Shown: positions 1 through 8,292 of the stretch, piece by piece
Position numbering within the stretch: the first letter of the stretch is position 1
Layout: the number at the start of each line of letters is the position of its first letter
NCBI GenBank assembly: GCA_019391515.1
Contig: JAHXQP010000018.1
Location: forward strand, 41,667 to 105,666
From: Clostridiaceae bacterium
GTDB lineage: Bacteria > Bacillota > Clostridia > Tissierellales > Sporanaerobacteraceae
DNA: 64,000 bases
Reading direction: 5' to 3'
The notes under the pieces: generated by a model
The model's database searches: none
The model's input: the letters and a program-made list of their open reading frames with translations, nothing else
Told to the model about the DNA's origin: nothing
Program-made: the position numbers and the translations under genes

Positions 1-49
1 TTTGATTTAAAGGTTAATAAATATTAAAATGAATACTAATGTGAATAAA

Positions 50-89
50 ACCCGCCAGTAATAAATATTATATTATTAAATAGGCGGGT
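50..89 (+). promoter_or_regulatory. Hairpin overlapping the ribosome binding site of the first gene
   Basis: ACCCGCC (50-56) is perfectly complementary to GGCGGGT (83-89). A second inner stem pairs TAATAA (59-64) with TTATTA (73-78). The right arm contains the Shine-Dalgarno GGGTG of the gene starting at 96, so the folded form would hide the ribosome binding site. There is no U-run after it, so it does not look like a terminator. A regulatory role is inference. Confidence 0.5.
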
Positions 90-95
90 GATATT

Positions 96-743
96 ATGAT
101 TAAAAACAGGTATAAGAAAAGAACTAAAAGGTTTAAAACTAATTTTAAAGGTAAAAATTTTTATAAAAAACAGTTAAACAAAGTATTTATAGCTTTGATT
201 ATACTTCTAATTGTTTTAATAATACAAAAAATCAACATTTCGTTTACAAACAAAGTAATACGAATAATAGACAGAGGAATTAGACATGAATTTGACATAA
301 AAGTTGGGGGGAGGAAAGTATTAGACTTTTCAAAAAAGGTTTTTAAATTCCCAGAAAAAGCAGTGTCTGTATTTAGTTTTGATAATAAAAATGAATCCTA
401 TATTTCTCCACTAGAGGAAGGAGTACAGAAAACTTCTAGAAATACAAAAGGTGTAGATATTATTTCTAATAAAAGTAAAGAAGTTTTATCCATAGGAAAA
501 GGAACTGTTACAAGAATAGAAGATAGAAAAAAATCGGGATATTATGTAACTATAGATTATAAAGATTTTGAAGCTACTTATGGACAACTAGATAAAATAA
601 ATATATCTATGGGAGATGTAGTTTTTAAAGGAGAGAAAATTGGAACTTTAGGAGAATTGAATGGAAAAAGCACTCCATTATATTTTGAAATTTGGAAAAA
701 TGGGAATAATATAAATCCTAAGGATATTGTAAAACTTAATTAA
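96..743 (+). CDS. M23 peptidase-like membrane protein with degenerate active site (SpoIVFA/SpoIIQ type)
   Basis: This is a 215-residue protein with a strongly basic N-terminus, one membrane segment at about residues 30-46, and a C-terminal LytM/M23-like domain at about 105-212. The metal-site motifs of active M23 enzymes are altered. The first His of HxxxD is Thr117 (Asp121 is kept), YAHL reads YGQL (161-164), and LHFE reads LYFE (195-198). It is therefore probably not an active endopeptidase; it may instead be a binding or scaffold protein like SpoIVFA or SpoIIQ. In Clostridia an M23 gene of this kind often sits just upstream of the radical-SAM pair that follows here, which supports the SpoIVFA-like reading. 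The exact role is inference. A hairpin covers its ribosome binding site. Confidence 0.75.
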   Translation: MIKNRYKKRTKRFKTNFKGKNFYKKQLNKVFIALIILLIVLIIQKINISFTNKVIRIIDRGIRHEFDIKVGGRKVLDFSKKVFKFPEKAVSVFSFDNKNESYISPLEEGVQKTSRNTKGVDIISNKSKEVLSIGKGTVTRIEDRKKSGYYVTIDYKDFEATYGQLDKINISMGDVVFKGEKIGTLGELNGKSTPLYFEIWKNGNNINPKDIVKLN

Positions 744-811
744 AAATACTATAAAAAAGATAAAAAAAATGGTAGTATAGTACTTGCAGATAAAAAAATG
801 AAGGTGATTAG

Positions 812-2656
812 ATGATTAATTTAGAAAAGTTTGAAAGAATACTCAATAGAGTTGAAAAACCAGCTAGATATATTGGAATGGAAGAAAATTCAATAAAAAA
901 AGATTTAAGTAAAATGAATATTAAATTTGCTTTTGCTTTTCCAGATGTATATGATGTAGGAATGTCTCATGTAGGTCTTCATATACTTTATAACCTTATA
1001 AATGTAAAAGAAGATATTTGTTGTGAAAGAGTATTTGCACCATGGACAGATATGGAACAGGAAATGAAAAAAGTAAATATTCCATTATTTACTTTAGAAA
1101 GCAAAGAACCTATTAAAAACTTTGATTTTCTTGGATTTACACTACAATATGAAATGAGTTATACAAATATTATAAATATGCTCCATCTGGGACAAATTCC
1201 AATTTATTCAAAGGATAGAACAGAAGAAGACCCTTTTGTTATAGGTGGAGGTCCTTGTGTGTATAATCCAGAACCACTTGCAGAGTTTATAGACTTTTTT
1301 GTAATCGGTGAAGGAGAAGAGGTAATATTTGAGATATTTAATGAGTATAGGGAATGGAAAAAATCAGATGGTACTAGAGATGATTTTTTAGAAAATATAA
1401 GTAAGATTGAAGGGATATATGTACCTAAATACTTTAATATATATTATAAAGAAGATGGTACTATAAAAAAGATAGAGCCTAATATAGTGGCAAATAGCCA
1501 AAAAGTTAAAAAGAGAATAATTAAAGATTTAAATAAATCATATTTTCCAGATAAAATTATAGTTCCTTATATAGAAACAGTTCATGACAGAATTTCTCTT
1601 GAAATATTCAGGGGATGTACAAGAGGATGTAGATTTTGTCAAGCTGGGATTATATATAGGCCTATAAGGGAAAGAAATATAGATACTATTATAAATCTTT
1701 CTGAAGATCTAGTAAAAAACACAGGTTATGAAGATATTTCATTAATGTCACTTAGTTCATGCGATTATTCTCAATTAGAAGTTTTAATTAGGGAATTAAT
1801 GGATAAATATAAGGAAAAGAAAGTTGGCATATCTTTGCCTTCTTTAAGGTTAGATTCTTTTACTCAGAATATAATTCAAGAAATAGAAAAAGTGAGAAAG
1901 ACTGGCCTTACATTTGCTCCTGAAGCAGGTAGTCAGAGACTTAGGGATGTAATAAATAAAGGGGTTACAGAAGAAGATTTAGAAAATGCAGTGACCTATG
2001 CATTTGATGAAGGTTGGTCAAGAATAAAACTATATTTTATGATTGGATTGCCTACAGAAACAGAAGAAGACATTTTAGGCATAAAAGATTTAGGATATAG
2101 AGTAAAAGACATATTTTTTAGTGTACCAATGGATAAAAGAAAAGGAAATTTTGTTGTCACTGTTAGCACATCTTGTTTTGTTCCAAAACCTTTTACTCCT
2201 TTCCAATGGATAGGACAAAATACTATTGAAGAGTTTAACGATAAAATAAAGCTTTTGAAAGAGAATATTAAAGATAGAAAGATTATATATAATTATCATG
2301 ATCCAAAACTAAGTTATTTAGAAGCTGTACTAGCAAGAGGAGATAGAAAGGTTGGGAAAGTATTAGTAGAAGCTTGGAAAAATGGCTGTAAATTTGATGG
2401 CTGGTCAGAGTTCTTTAGCTTTGAAAAATGGATGGAGGCTTTTAAACAAGTTAATATAGATCCAGATTTTTATGCAATTAGGGAAAGAGAACTTGACGAA
2501 GTTTTGCCTTGGGATTTTATTGATGTGGGAGTATCAAAAGAATATCTATCAAGAGAATATGAAAAGGCCTTAAAAGGAGAATTAACCAACGATTGTAGAT
2601 TAGGCTGTACTGGATGCGGAATAAATAAAAGTTTTTCAGGTGGTGTTTGTAATTGA
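812..2656 (+). CDS. B12-binding-domain radical SAM protein (TIGR03960-type)
   Basis: This 614-residue protein has an N-terminal cobalamin-binding-like region followed by a radical SAM core. The 4Fe-4S motif CxxxCxxC is Cys269, Cys273 and Cys276, inside RGCTRGCRFCQAG. The C-terminus carries further cysteines (CRLGCTGCG and a penultimate Cys), a pattern I associate with this family. The substrate is unknown to me. The stop overlaps the start of the next gene by 4 bases, and that gene belongs to the family that is nearly always its partner, so the two products probably act together. The position upstream of rng, rplU and rpmA is conserved in many Clostridia. ATG start with an AAGGTGATT ribosome binding site. 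Confidence 0.85.
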   Translation: MINLEKFERILNRVEKPARYIGMEENSIKKDLSKMNIKFAFAFPDVYDVGMSHVGLHILYNLINVKEDICCERVFAPWTDMEQEMKKVNIPLFTLESKEPIKNFDFLGFTLQYEMSYTNIINMLHLGQIPIYSKDRTEEDPFVIGGGPCVYNPEPLAEFIDFFVIGEGEEVIFEIFNEYREWKKSDGTRDDFLENISKIEGIYVPKYFNIYYKEDGTIKKIEPNIVANSQKVKKRIIKDLNKSYFPDKIIVPYIETVHDRISLEIFRGCTRGCRFCQAGIIYRPIRERNIDTIINLSEDLVKNTGYEDISLMSLSSCDYSQLEVLIRELMDKYKEKKVGISLPSLRLDSFTQNIIQEIEKVRKTGLTFAPEAGSQRLRDVINKGVTEEDLENAVTYAFDEGWSRIKLYFMIGLPTETEEDILGIKDLGYRVKDIFFSVPMDKRKGNFVVTVSTSCFVPKPFTPFQWIGQNTIEEFNDKIKLLKENIKDRKIIYNYHDPKLSYLEAVLARGDRKVGKVLVEAWKNGCKFDGWSEFFSFEKWMEAFKQVNIDPDFYAIRERELDEVLPWDFIDVGVSKEYLSREYEKALKGELTNDCRLGCTGCGINKSFSGGVCN

Positions 2657-3351
2657 TTTTAAGGGTTAAGTTTACAAAAGAAAACTATTTAAAATATATA
2701 TCACATTTAGATTTAATGAGGCTTTTTCAAAGAGCTTTTAGAAAAGCGAATATTCCAATGAAATATTCAGAGGGATTCAATCCTCATCCTAAGTTTTCAA
2801 TAGCTTCAGCACTTTCATTAGGAATTTCAAGTGTTGGAGAATATATGGATTTAGAACTAGAAAAGAAAATATCAATAACTACTTTTATTCATAGAATGAA
2901 CCAAGTATTACCAGATGATATAAAAATATTAAAGGCAGAGTATATAGAAGATAATAAATCAGTTTCTTCAATGATAGATTGGGGATATTATAAAATTCAG
3001 TTTAAATTAGAAAACAATTTAACTGAAGAAGAAGTAAAGAAGAATGTTGAAGATGTTTTAAAATTAGATGAAATAATTATAATAAAACAGAAAAAGAAAA
3101 AAGGCAAAATTCGTGAAAGAGAGAAAAATATAAGACCTTCTATAGGGAATGTAGTACTTAAGGAAGTAAAAGAGGATTTGGTAAATATGGAGGTTTTATT
3201 AAAAACAGGAGATAGTGGAAACTTAAAGGCAATAGATTTTTTAAGCTCACTGGAGAAATATACAAGCCTTAATATTATAGATGATACTATCGGAATCCAT
3301 AGATTGGAACTGTATACAGAAAGGCATGAAGAAATAGTTCCTCTTTTATAA
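2653..3351 (+). CDS. Radical SAM-associated DUF2344 protein (TIGR03936-type)
   Basis: This 232-residue protein starts at a TTG that overlaps the previous stop (TTGA), which suggests translational coupling. The N-terminal region with HLDLMRLFQRAFRKA followed by SEGFNPHPK is the recognisable signature of the DUF2344 family. These proteins occur next to, or fused with, TIGR03960 radical SAM proteins. No membrane segment or metal motif is seen. Its biochemical role is unknown; a tRNA- or rRNA-modification partner is a guess from the surrounding translation genes. RNase G follows after 15 bases, so the three genes look like one transcript. Confidence 0.82.
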   Translation: MILRVKFTKENYLKYISHLDLMRLFQRAFRKANIPMKYSEGFNPHPKFSIASALSLGISSVGEYMDLELEKKISITTFIHRMNQVLPDDIKILKAEYIEDNKSVSSMIDWGYYKIQFKLENNLTEEEVKKNVEDVLKLDEIIIIKQKKKKGKIREREKNIRPSIGNVVLKEVKEDLVNMEVLLKTGDSGNLKAIDFLSSLEKYTSLNIIDDTIGIHRLELYTERHEEIVPLL

Positions 3352-3366
3352 TTTAGGAGAGATAGA

Positions 3367-4590
3367 ATGAATTATATACTTATAGATGTAAAAAAAGATA
3401 AAAATAGAATAGGCATAGTAGAAGAAGATAGGCTAGTTGAATTTTATATAGAAAAACACAATGAAAAGATATTAGGAAATATATATAGGGGTAAGGTTGT
3501 AAATGTACTTCCGGGGATGGAAGCTGCATTTGTAGATATAGGAGAGAAAAAGAATGCTTATCTTTATATAAAAGATGTACTACCTAAGGAAAGGTATAAT
3601 GAAGATAAACTTTCAATAGAGGATCTAGTCAAAGTTGGGGATGATATAATAGTTCAGGTTATAAAAGAAGCCATAGGTACTAAGGGACCTAAAGTTACAG
3701 CGCATATAACTATTCCTAGTAACTATATGGTTTTGACCCCTTATTCTAGCAAGGTATCAATTTCTAGAAAAATTGTAGATAAAGATGAAGTAAAGAGACT
3801 GCTAAAAGTAGGAGAAAATATAAAAAGAGAAGAGATAGGAATGATTTTTAGAACAGCTTCTGAAAATGTAGAAGAGGCTAAATTAGAAGAAGAACTAAAT
3901 TTTCTCATAGATTTATATAAGAAAATAGAGAGGGAAAGGAATTTTTCTCCCTCTCCAAAATTAATCTATAAAGAAATGGATAGTATAAGTAAAATTATTA
4001 GAGATGTTTTTATAAATTTTCAAGGCAAATTAATTATAAATAATATAGATAAGTATAAGGATATATTAGATTTAATAGAAGGTATAGATTCAAATTCTAT
4101 AAAGGGTATTGAATTAAGAGATGGGGACGATATTTTTAAAACTTATAATATCACGGATGAAATAAAAAAAGCTTTAGGTAGAAAAGTATTTCTTAGAAGT
4201 GGAGGATATTTAGTTATAGATGAAACGGAAGCCTTAACTTCTATTGATGTAAATACTGGAAAATATATTGGGAAACTAGATTTAGAAAGTACTGTATTAA
4301 AAACTAACTTAGAAGCAGTAGAAGAATTGGCAAGACAGCTAAGACTTAGAAATATTGGAGGAATAGTAATAATAGATTTTATAGCAATGAAAAATAAAGA
4401 GGATGAAGAACTAATACTAAGTAGTCTAGAAGAAGAATTTAAGAAGGATAGGACAAAGACTAGTGTGATGGGAATAACTAAATTAGGATTGGTAGAAATG
4501 ACTAGAAAAAAAGTGAGAAATCGTCTTTCATGGGATTATTTTAAAGTTTGTCCTCATTGTGATGGCAAGGGGAAAATATTAATTGATTAA
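3367..4590 (+). CDS. rng: Ribonuclease E/G family protein
   Basis: This 407-residue endoribonuclease acts in RNA processing and decay. An N-terminal S1 RNA-binding domain is visible at about 36-120 (GNIYRGKVVNVLPGMEAAF). It is followed by the DNase I-like catalytic domain. The two expected metal-binding aspartates are at about 295 (SIDVNTGKYIGK) and 337 (IIDFIAM). The Zn-link motif CPxC is Cys395-Cys398, almost at the end, so the C-terminal small domain found in longer RNase G/E proteins is absent. ATG start with a GGAGAGAT ribosome binding site. It ends the radical-SAM operon just before the L21 promoter. Confidence 0.9.
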   Translation: MNYILIDVKKDKNRIGIVEEDRLVEFYIEKHNEKILGNIYRGKVVNVLPGMEAAFVDIGEKKNAYLYIKDVLPKERYNEDKLSIEDLVKVGDDIIVQVIKEAIGTKGPKVTAHITIPSNYMVLTPYSSKVSISRKIVDKDEVKRLLKVGENIKREEIGMIFRTASENVEEAKLEEELNFLIDLYKKIERERNFSPSPKLIYKEMDSISKIIRDVFINFQGKLIINNIDKYKDILDLIEGIDSNSIKGIELRDGDDIFKTYNITDEIKKALGRKVFLRSGGYLVIDETEALTSIDVNTGKYIGKLDLESTVLKTNLEAVEELARQLRLRNIGGIVIIDFIAMKNKEDEELILSSLEEEFKKDRTKTSVMGITKLGLVEMTRKKVRNRLSWDYFKVCPHCDGKGKILID

Positions 4591-4592
4591 CA

Positions 4593-4621
4593 TTGACAAA
4601 TAGTCTTTTTTTTGATAAAAT
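4593..4621 (+). promoter_or_regulatory. Sigma-A-type promoter of rplU-prp-rpmA
   Basis: TTGACA at 4593-4598, a 17-base spacer, and TAAAAT at 4616-4621. It lies directly after the rng stop and before the structured L21 leader. Confidence 0.7.
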
Positions 4622-4627
4622 AAATTT

Positions 4628-4705
4628 CTGTAAGTAGCCGCACAGTGTAGGTTTTAAAGCATAGTCACCTGACATTGGCGAGACTGGATAGGGGAGGTGC
4701 AATCT
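4628..4705 (+). promoter_or_regulatory. Ribosomal protein L21 leader (candidate)
   Basis: The 5' untranslated region of rplU contains AGCCGCACAGTGTAGG, then CACCTGACATTGGCGAGAC, ending in a GGGGAGGTG ribosome binding site. The segments around CAGTGTAGGT and ACCTGACATTG can pair imperfectly. The position, the conserved-looking CCGCACAGTG block and the fold resemble the known L21 leader of Firmicutes, thought to mediate autoregulation by L21. The match is from memory of the family, not from a covariance search. Confidence 0.6.
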
Positions 4706-4707
4706 AA

Positions 4708-5019
4708 ATGTACGCTGTAATTGAAACAGGAGGAAAACAATATAGGGTTCAAGAAGGAGATACTATTTTTGTTGAAAAGCTAGATGCAGATAATGGAGAA
4801 CAAGTAAGCTTTGATAAAGTTTTATTTGTTTCTAAAGATGATGATCTAATTGTTGGTAAACCTTATATTGAAGGAGCTAAAGTAGAAGGAAAAGTTTTAG
4901 AACAAGGAAAAGGAAAGAAAGTTATAGTTTTCAAATACAAAGCAAAGAAAAACTATAGAAAAAAACAAGGACATCGTCAACCATATACAAAAGTAAAAGT
5001 TGAAAAGATTTTAGGATAA
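4708..5019 (+). CDS. rplU: 50S ribosomal protein L21
   Basis: This 103-residue protein begins [18 protein letters not shown], the L21 signature, and ends in the basic RNA-binding tail [18 protein letters not shown]. The length is typical of L21, a 50S subunit protein contacting 23S rRNA. It is the first gene of rplU-prp-rpmA, preceded by its own promoter and a structured leader. ATG start, GGGAGGTG ribosome binding site. Confidence 0.98.
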   Translation: MYAVIETGGKQYRVQEGDTIFVEKLDADNGEQVSFDKVLFVSKDDDLIVGKPYIEGAKVEGKVLEQGKGKKVIVFKYKAKKNYRKKQGHRQPYTKVKVEKILG

Positions 5020-5024
5020 TTAAA

Positions 5025-5375
5025 ATGATAAAGATAGAAATATATAAAGATATTGTAGGCAATATATTTATATATTCAGTGGAGGGTCATGCAGGATATT
5101 CTACAAAAGGTAATGATATAGTTTGTTCAGCAGTTTCTATGTTGGCTCAAACTACTCTTATTGCATTGAATAAAGTTGGAAAAATAGATGAAGAATCTAT
5201 AGATTATTCAATAGATGAAGAAAAGGGTATTTTAAAAGTAGCTATTCCTAGGGATCTTCCTAATGAACAATTAAATATTACCAATACAATATTGAAAACT
5301 ATGGAAGTAGGAATTAAAGCTGTAATAGACAGCTATCCGGAATATATAACTCTCAAATACAGGGAGGTGGAATGA
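5025..5375 (+). CDS. prp: Ribosomal-processing cysteine protease Prp
   Basis: This 116-residue protein has the Prp catalytic motif GHAGYS...[10 protein letters not shown] with catalytic His22 and Cys34. Prp removes a short N-terminal extension from ribosomal protein L27 in Firmicutes, a step needed for functional ribosomes. The substrate gene rpmA follows directly and does encode the cleavable extension. The gene begins 5 bases after rplU with a weak ribosome binding site, which suggests coupling; its stop is one base before the rpmA start. Confidence 0.93.
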   Translation: MIKIEIYKDIVGNIFIYSVEGHAGYSTKGNDIVCSAVSMLAQTTLIALNKVGKIDEESIDYSIDEEKGILKVAIPRDLPNEQLNITNTILKTMEVGIKAVIDSYPEYITLKYREVE

Positions 5376-5376
5376 T

Positions 5377-5673
5377 ATGATAAAGTTAAATTTACAATTG
5401 TTTGCAACTAAAAAAGGAGTAGGTTCCTCAAGAAATGGTCGTGACAGTGAAGCAAAAAGACTAGGAGTAAAAAGAGGAGACGGTCAACTTGTGTTAGCAG
5501 GAAATATTCTAGTTCGTCAAAGAGGAACAAAAATTCATCCAGGAACAAATGTAGGTAGAGGTTCAGACGATACTTTATTTGCAAAAGTTGATGGTTTTGT
5601 TAAATTTGAGCAAAAAGGTAAAAACAGAAAACAAGTTAGTGTATATCCAGTAGAAGTAGAAGAATTAGCATAG
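5377..5673 (+). CDS. rpmA: 50S ribosomal protein L27 (Prp-cleaved precursor)
   Basis: This is a 98-residue L27. The N-terminus [14 protein letters not shown] carries the Prp recognition extension (LNLQLFA); cleavage is expected near residues 9/10. This leaves the [14 protein letters not shown] tail that reaches the peptidyl transferase centre. The core motifs [16 protein letters not shown] and [10 protein letters not shown] are typical. Strong GGAGGTGGA ribosome binding site inside the end of prp. A terminator follows. Confidence 0.98.
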   Translation: MIKLNLQLFATKKGVGSSRNGRDSEAKRLGVKRGDGQLVLAGNILVRQRGTKIHPGTNVGRGSDDTLFAKVDGFVKFEQKGKNRKQVSVYPVEVEELA

Positions 5674-5683
5674 ATAAAAGATC

Positions 5684-5713
5684 AGCTTACCTAAAAAAGG
5701 TAAGCTTTTTTAT
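5684..5713 (+). terminator. Rho-independent terminator after rpmA
   Basis: AGCTTACC (5684-5691) pairs with GGTAAGCT (5699-5706) around a short A-rich loop, followed by a T-run. Confidence 0.88.
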
Positions 5714-5758
5714 TCTTATAAGAAAGCTTTTTTAAGAATCATAAAAAGAGGTAAGGGG

Positions 5759-6340
5759 ATGGACAGTTTGAACGGAATTTCTGAAAGCCATAAAGAAAAA
5801 GTTGAATATATATCTTATATGAAAGATGTATTTAGAGATCAAAGACATGATTATATGAATTATTTTCAAGTGATATATGGTTATCTACAGCTTGGAAAAA
5901 TAGAAGAGGCATTAAGACAAATTAAAAAAATCATTCGATTAAATTCAAACTTAAGCCAAATATACAAAATGTCACTTTTTAATGTCAGTATTTATTTAGA
6001 TAGGGCTATTAGGGAAATGGGAGATTTAGACTATGTAATAAATCTCCATATTTTAAATAATAGGCAAGATACTATCTGCTTTATTGATAATGAAGAAGAA
6101 ATAATTAAAAATTTAGATTTGATTTTCAAGCATTTTATTGAAGAAGATATACAATTTAAAAGAAATATAGATATAGAAATAGAAGAATTTAAAGATAGAA
6201 TATCTTTCACATTTTCTGGAGAAAATAAAATATCTACATTAATTAAAAATAGTAAAGATGCAGATATTATTGAAGATAATGAAAGAGTTAGTGTGATTTT
6301 CAAGTATAAAAATCCTATAGAGTGTTTGAATATAGAATAG
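5759..6340 (+). CDS. Spo0B-like sensor-kinase/phosphotransferase protein
   Basis: This 193-residue cytosolic protein has the Spo0B-type helical-hairpin motif DQRHDYMNYFQVIYGYLQLGK, with His30 as the expected phospho-acceptor. The rest resembles a degenerate, non-ATP-binding kinase domain. In Bacillus, Spo0B relays phosphate from Spo0F to Spo0A, and spo0B lies directly upstream of obg, as here. Clostridia generally lack the full phosphorelay, so the partner is uncertain; it may act on another regulator. The ATG at 5759 has an AGAGG ribosome binding site; a TTG at 5768 is an alternative start. Confidence 0.75.
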   Translation: MDSLNGISESHKEKVEYISYMKDVFRDQRHDYMNYFQVIYGYLQLGKIEEALRQIKKIIRLNSNLSQIYKMSLFNVSIYLDRAIREMGDLDYVINLHILNNRQDTICFIDNEEEIIKNLDLIFKHFIEEDIQFKRNIDIEIEEFKDRISFTFSGENKISTLIKNSKDADIIEDNERVSVIFKYKNPIECLNIE

Positions 6341-6342
6341 TA

Positions 6343-6370
6343 TTGACAGGGTTAATAGAATTGGTATAAT
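6343..6370 (+). promoter_or_regulatory. Sigma-A-type promoter of obg
   Basis: TTGACA at 6343-6348, a 16-base spacer, and TATAAT at 6365-6370, about 48 bases before the obg start. Confidence 0.75.
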
Positions 6371-6417
6371 TAAATTACTAAACATTAGCAGGATAATAAG
6401 TGTAAAAGGATGATATT

Positions 6418-7689
6418 ATGTTTGTAGATATAGCAAAAATACGTTTAAAAGCAGGTAAAGGTGGAGATGGGGCAGTTGCTTTTAGAAGGGAAAAATATGA
6501 ACCTTCTGGTGGACCTTATGGAGGAGATGGAGGAGATGGAGGAAGTATAATCCTTCAAGTAGATGAAGGATTAAAAACCTTAATGGATTTTAAATATAAA
6601 AGGGTTTATAAAGCTGAAAATGGTGAAGATGGAAAAACAAAAAAACAATATGGAAAAAGTGGAAAAGATTTAGTACTTAGGATACCTCCAGGAACTGTTG
6701 TAAAAGATGTAAAAACTGGAGGAGTAATTATAGATTTTAAAGATAAAGACGAAAGCTTTGTTATCGTAAAAGGAGGCCGAGGAGGAAAAGGCAATGCTAA
6801 ATTTGCAACTTCCACTAGGCAGGCACCAAGGTTTTCAGAAGCAGGAGAAAAAGGCGAAGAAAGAGAAATAATTTTCGAATTAAAATTGTTAGCAGATGTT
6901 GGACTAGTTGGTTTTCCCAATGTGGGCAAATCTACACTACTTTCAATTATGTCTGCCGCAAAGCCTAAGATAGCCAATTATCATTTTACAACTTTAAAAC
7001 CTAATTTAGGAGTTGTAAGGATAGAGGAAGGAAAAAGCTTTGTTATGGCAGATATTCCAGGGTTAATTGAAGGAGCCCACGAAGGTGCAGGTTTAGGGCA
7101 TGAATTTCTTAGACATGTGGAAAGAACTAGACTTATAGTCCACATAGTAGATGCTTCTGGAATAGAAGGCAGAAATCCTTTAGATGATTTCTATAAAATA
7201 AATGAAGAATTAAAAAACTATAACCCTAAGCTATCAAAAAAGCCTCAAATAGTAGTAGCTAATAAAAAAGATATAGGTACTTGGAATGAAGGATATAAGA
7301 TGTTAAAGGAAGAATTGGGAAAGGAAGGTTATGAAGTTTTTCCGATATCTGCTGCAACAGGGGAAGGAGTAGATAAGCTAAAATATATAATATGGGAAGA
7401 ACTTTCAAAAATTGAAGCAGACTATGAAACTTTTGATGAGGTAGTTGAATTTAAAGAAACAGAAGAAAAAGAAGAAATAGTAGTAAAACTAGAGGAAGGA
7501 AAATTTGTTGTAGAGGGAGCTTTTGTTGAAAAGCTAGTGTATTCAACTAATTTTGATGATTTAGATTCCTTAAGATATTTTCAAAACACTCTTATAAAGA
7601 AAGGAATAGTAGAAGAATTAAAAAAATTAGGCATTGAAGAAAATGATACAGTATATATTTGTGGATTTGAATTTGAATTCTTTGAATAG
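6418..7689 (+). CDS. obg: Obg family GTPase
   Basis: This 423-residue GTPase acts in 50S ribosome assembly and stress or sporulation control. Three domains are visible. The glycine-rich Obg fold covers about 1-158 (KAGKGGDGAVAFRREK, YGGDGGDGG). The G domain runs from about 160 to 330, with G1 GFPNVGKST near 165-173, G3 DIPGLIEGAHEGAGLG and G4 NKKD. The C-terminal OCT domain is at about 345-423. The length matches Bacillus Obg. It is transcribed from its own promoter after a Spo0B-like gene. Confidence 0.97.
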   Translation: MFVDIAKIRLKAGKGGDGAVAFRREKYEPSGGPYGGDGGDGGSIILQVDEGLKTLMDFKYKRVYKAENGEDGKTKKQYGKSGKDLVLRIPPGTVVKDVKTGGVIIDFKDKDESFVIVKGGRGGKGNAKFATSTRQAPRFSEAGEKGEEREIIFELKLLADVGLVGFPNVGKSTLLSIMSAAKPKIANYHFTTLKPNLGVVRIEEGKSFVMADIPGLIEGAHEGAGLGHEFLRHVERTRLIVHIVDASGIEGRNPLDDFYKINEELKNYNPKLSKKPQIVVANKKDIGTWNEGYKMLKEELGKEGYEVFPISAATGEGVDKLKYIIWEELSKIEADYETFDEVVEFKETEEKEEIVVKLEEGKFVVEGAFVEKLVYSTNFDDLDSLRYFQNTLIKKGIVEELKKLGIEENDTVYICGFEFEFFE

Positions 7690-7716
7690 AAAATATATGG
7701 AGGTTAAAAGAGAAAA

Positions 7717-7899
7717 ATGGAGTGCTATAATTGTGGAAATTGCAAAGAAAACAATCCAACTTATTATTGTATAGCAAAAGACAAAGTAATTATAAATGAA
7801 AATTATAGACCAGAAGAGAGAAAAAGGAATGGATGGAAAAAAGGAAATAAAGACTATGAAGTTCATAGAAGGAATACTAGAAAAGAAATAGAAATTTAA
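7717..7899 (+). CDS. Small Cys-rich protein of unknown function
   Basis: This 60-residue protein has N-terminal cysteines in CYNCGNC and a fourth in YYC, a spacing that could hold zinc; the C-terminal half is highly basic. A GGAGG lies 13 bases upstream of the ATG, a little far. It sits between obg and yhbY, so it may belong to the same transcript and have an RNA- or ribosome-related role; that is inference. I do not recognise a named family. Confidence 0.6.
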   Translation: MECYNCGNCKENNPTYYCIAKDKVIINENYRPEERKRNGWKKGNKDYEVHRRNTRKEIEI

Positions 7900-7924
7900 G
7901 AGGCATTTTAAGGGAGTGTATTAA

Positions 7925-8215
7925 TTGTTAACAGGGAAACAAAGAAGTTATCTTAAAAGTATTGCTAATGGAATAGAATCCATATTCCAGATTGGGAAAA
8001 ATGGTATCAATGAAAATTTTATAAAACAAGTAGATGAAGCATTAGAAGCAAGAGAAATCATAAAAATAAATGTATTAAAAAATAGTTTCTTAGATACAAA
8101 AACTGCAGCTAATGAGGTAGCCAAATTAACAGATGCAGAGTTTGTCCAAAGCATAGGAAATAAATTTGTAATATATAAAGAATCTGAAGAAAATAAAAAA
8201 ATAAATTTACCTTAA
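7925..8215 (+). CDS. yhbY: YhbY family CRM-domain RNA-binding protein
   Basis: This 96-residue protein has the CRM domain signature: MLTGKQRSYLKSIAN at the start, the IGKNGINENFIKQVDEAL loop (GxxG-like), and the end motif FVIYKESEENKKI. CRM proteins bind pre-50S particles or rRNA. The TTG start at 7925 is supported by an AAGGGAGTG ribosome binding site and by the family N-terminus. Terminator follows. Confidence 0.92.
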   Translation: MLTGKQRSYLKSIANGIESIFQIGKNGINENFIKQVDEALEAREIIKINVLKNSFLDTKTAANEVAKLTDAEFVQSIGNKFVIYKESEENKKINLP

Positions 8216-8242
8216 AAGATTGGCTTAGCCAATCTTTTTTAT
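8216..8242 (+). terminator. Rho-independent terminator after yhbY
   Basis: AAGATTGGCT at 8216-8225 pairs with AGCCAATCTT at 8227-8236 (the tip opens to form the loop), followed by a T-run. Confidence 0.82.
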
Positions 8243-8292
8243 GTAGTTTAGATATATAATCTAATATATAGTATAATATCGGAGGGAGATAA

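Noticed and set aside
1..27. Possible last codons (FDLKVNKY then stop) of an upstream gene
   Set aside because: The frame is open from the window edge to a TAA at 25-27, but nine codons cannot be assigned to any family.
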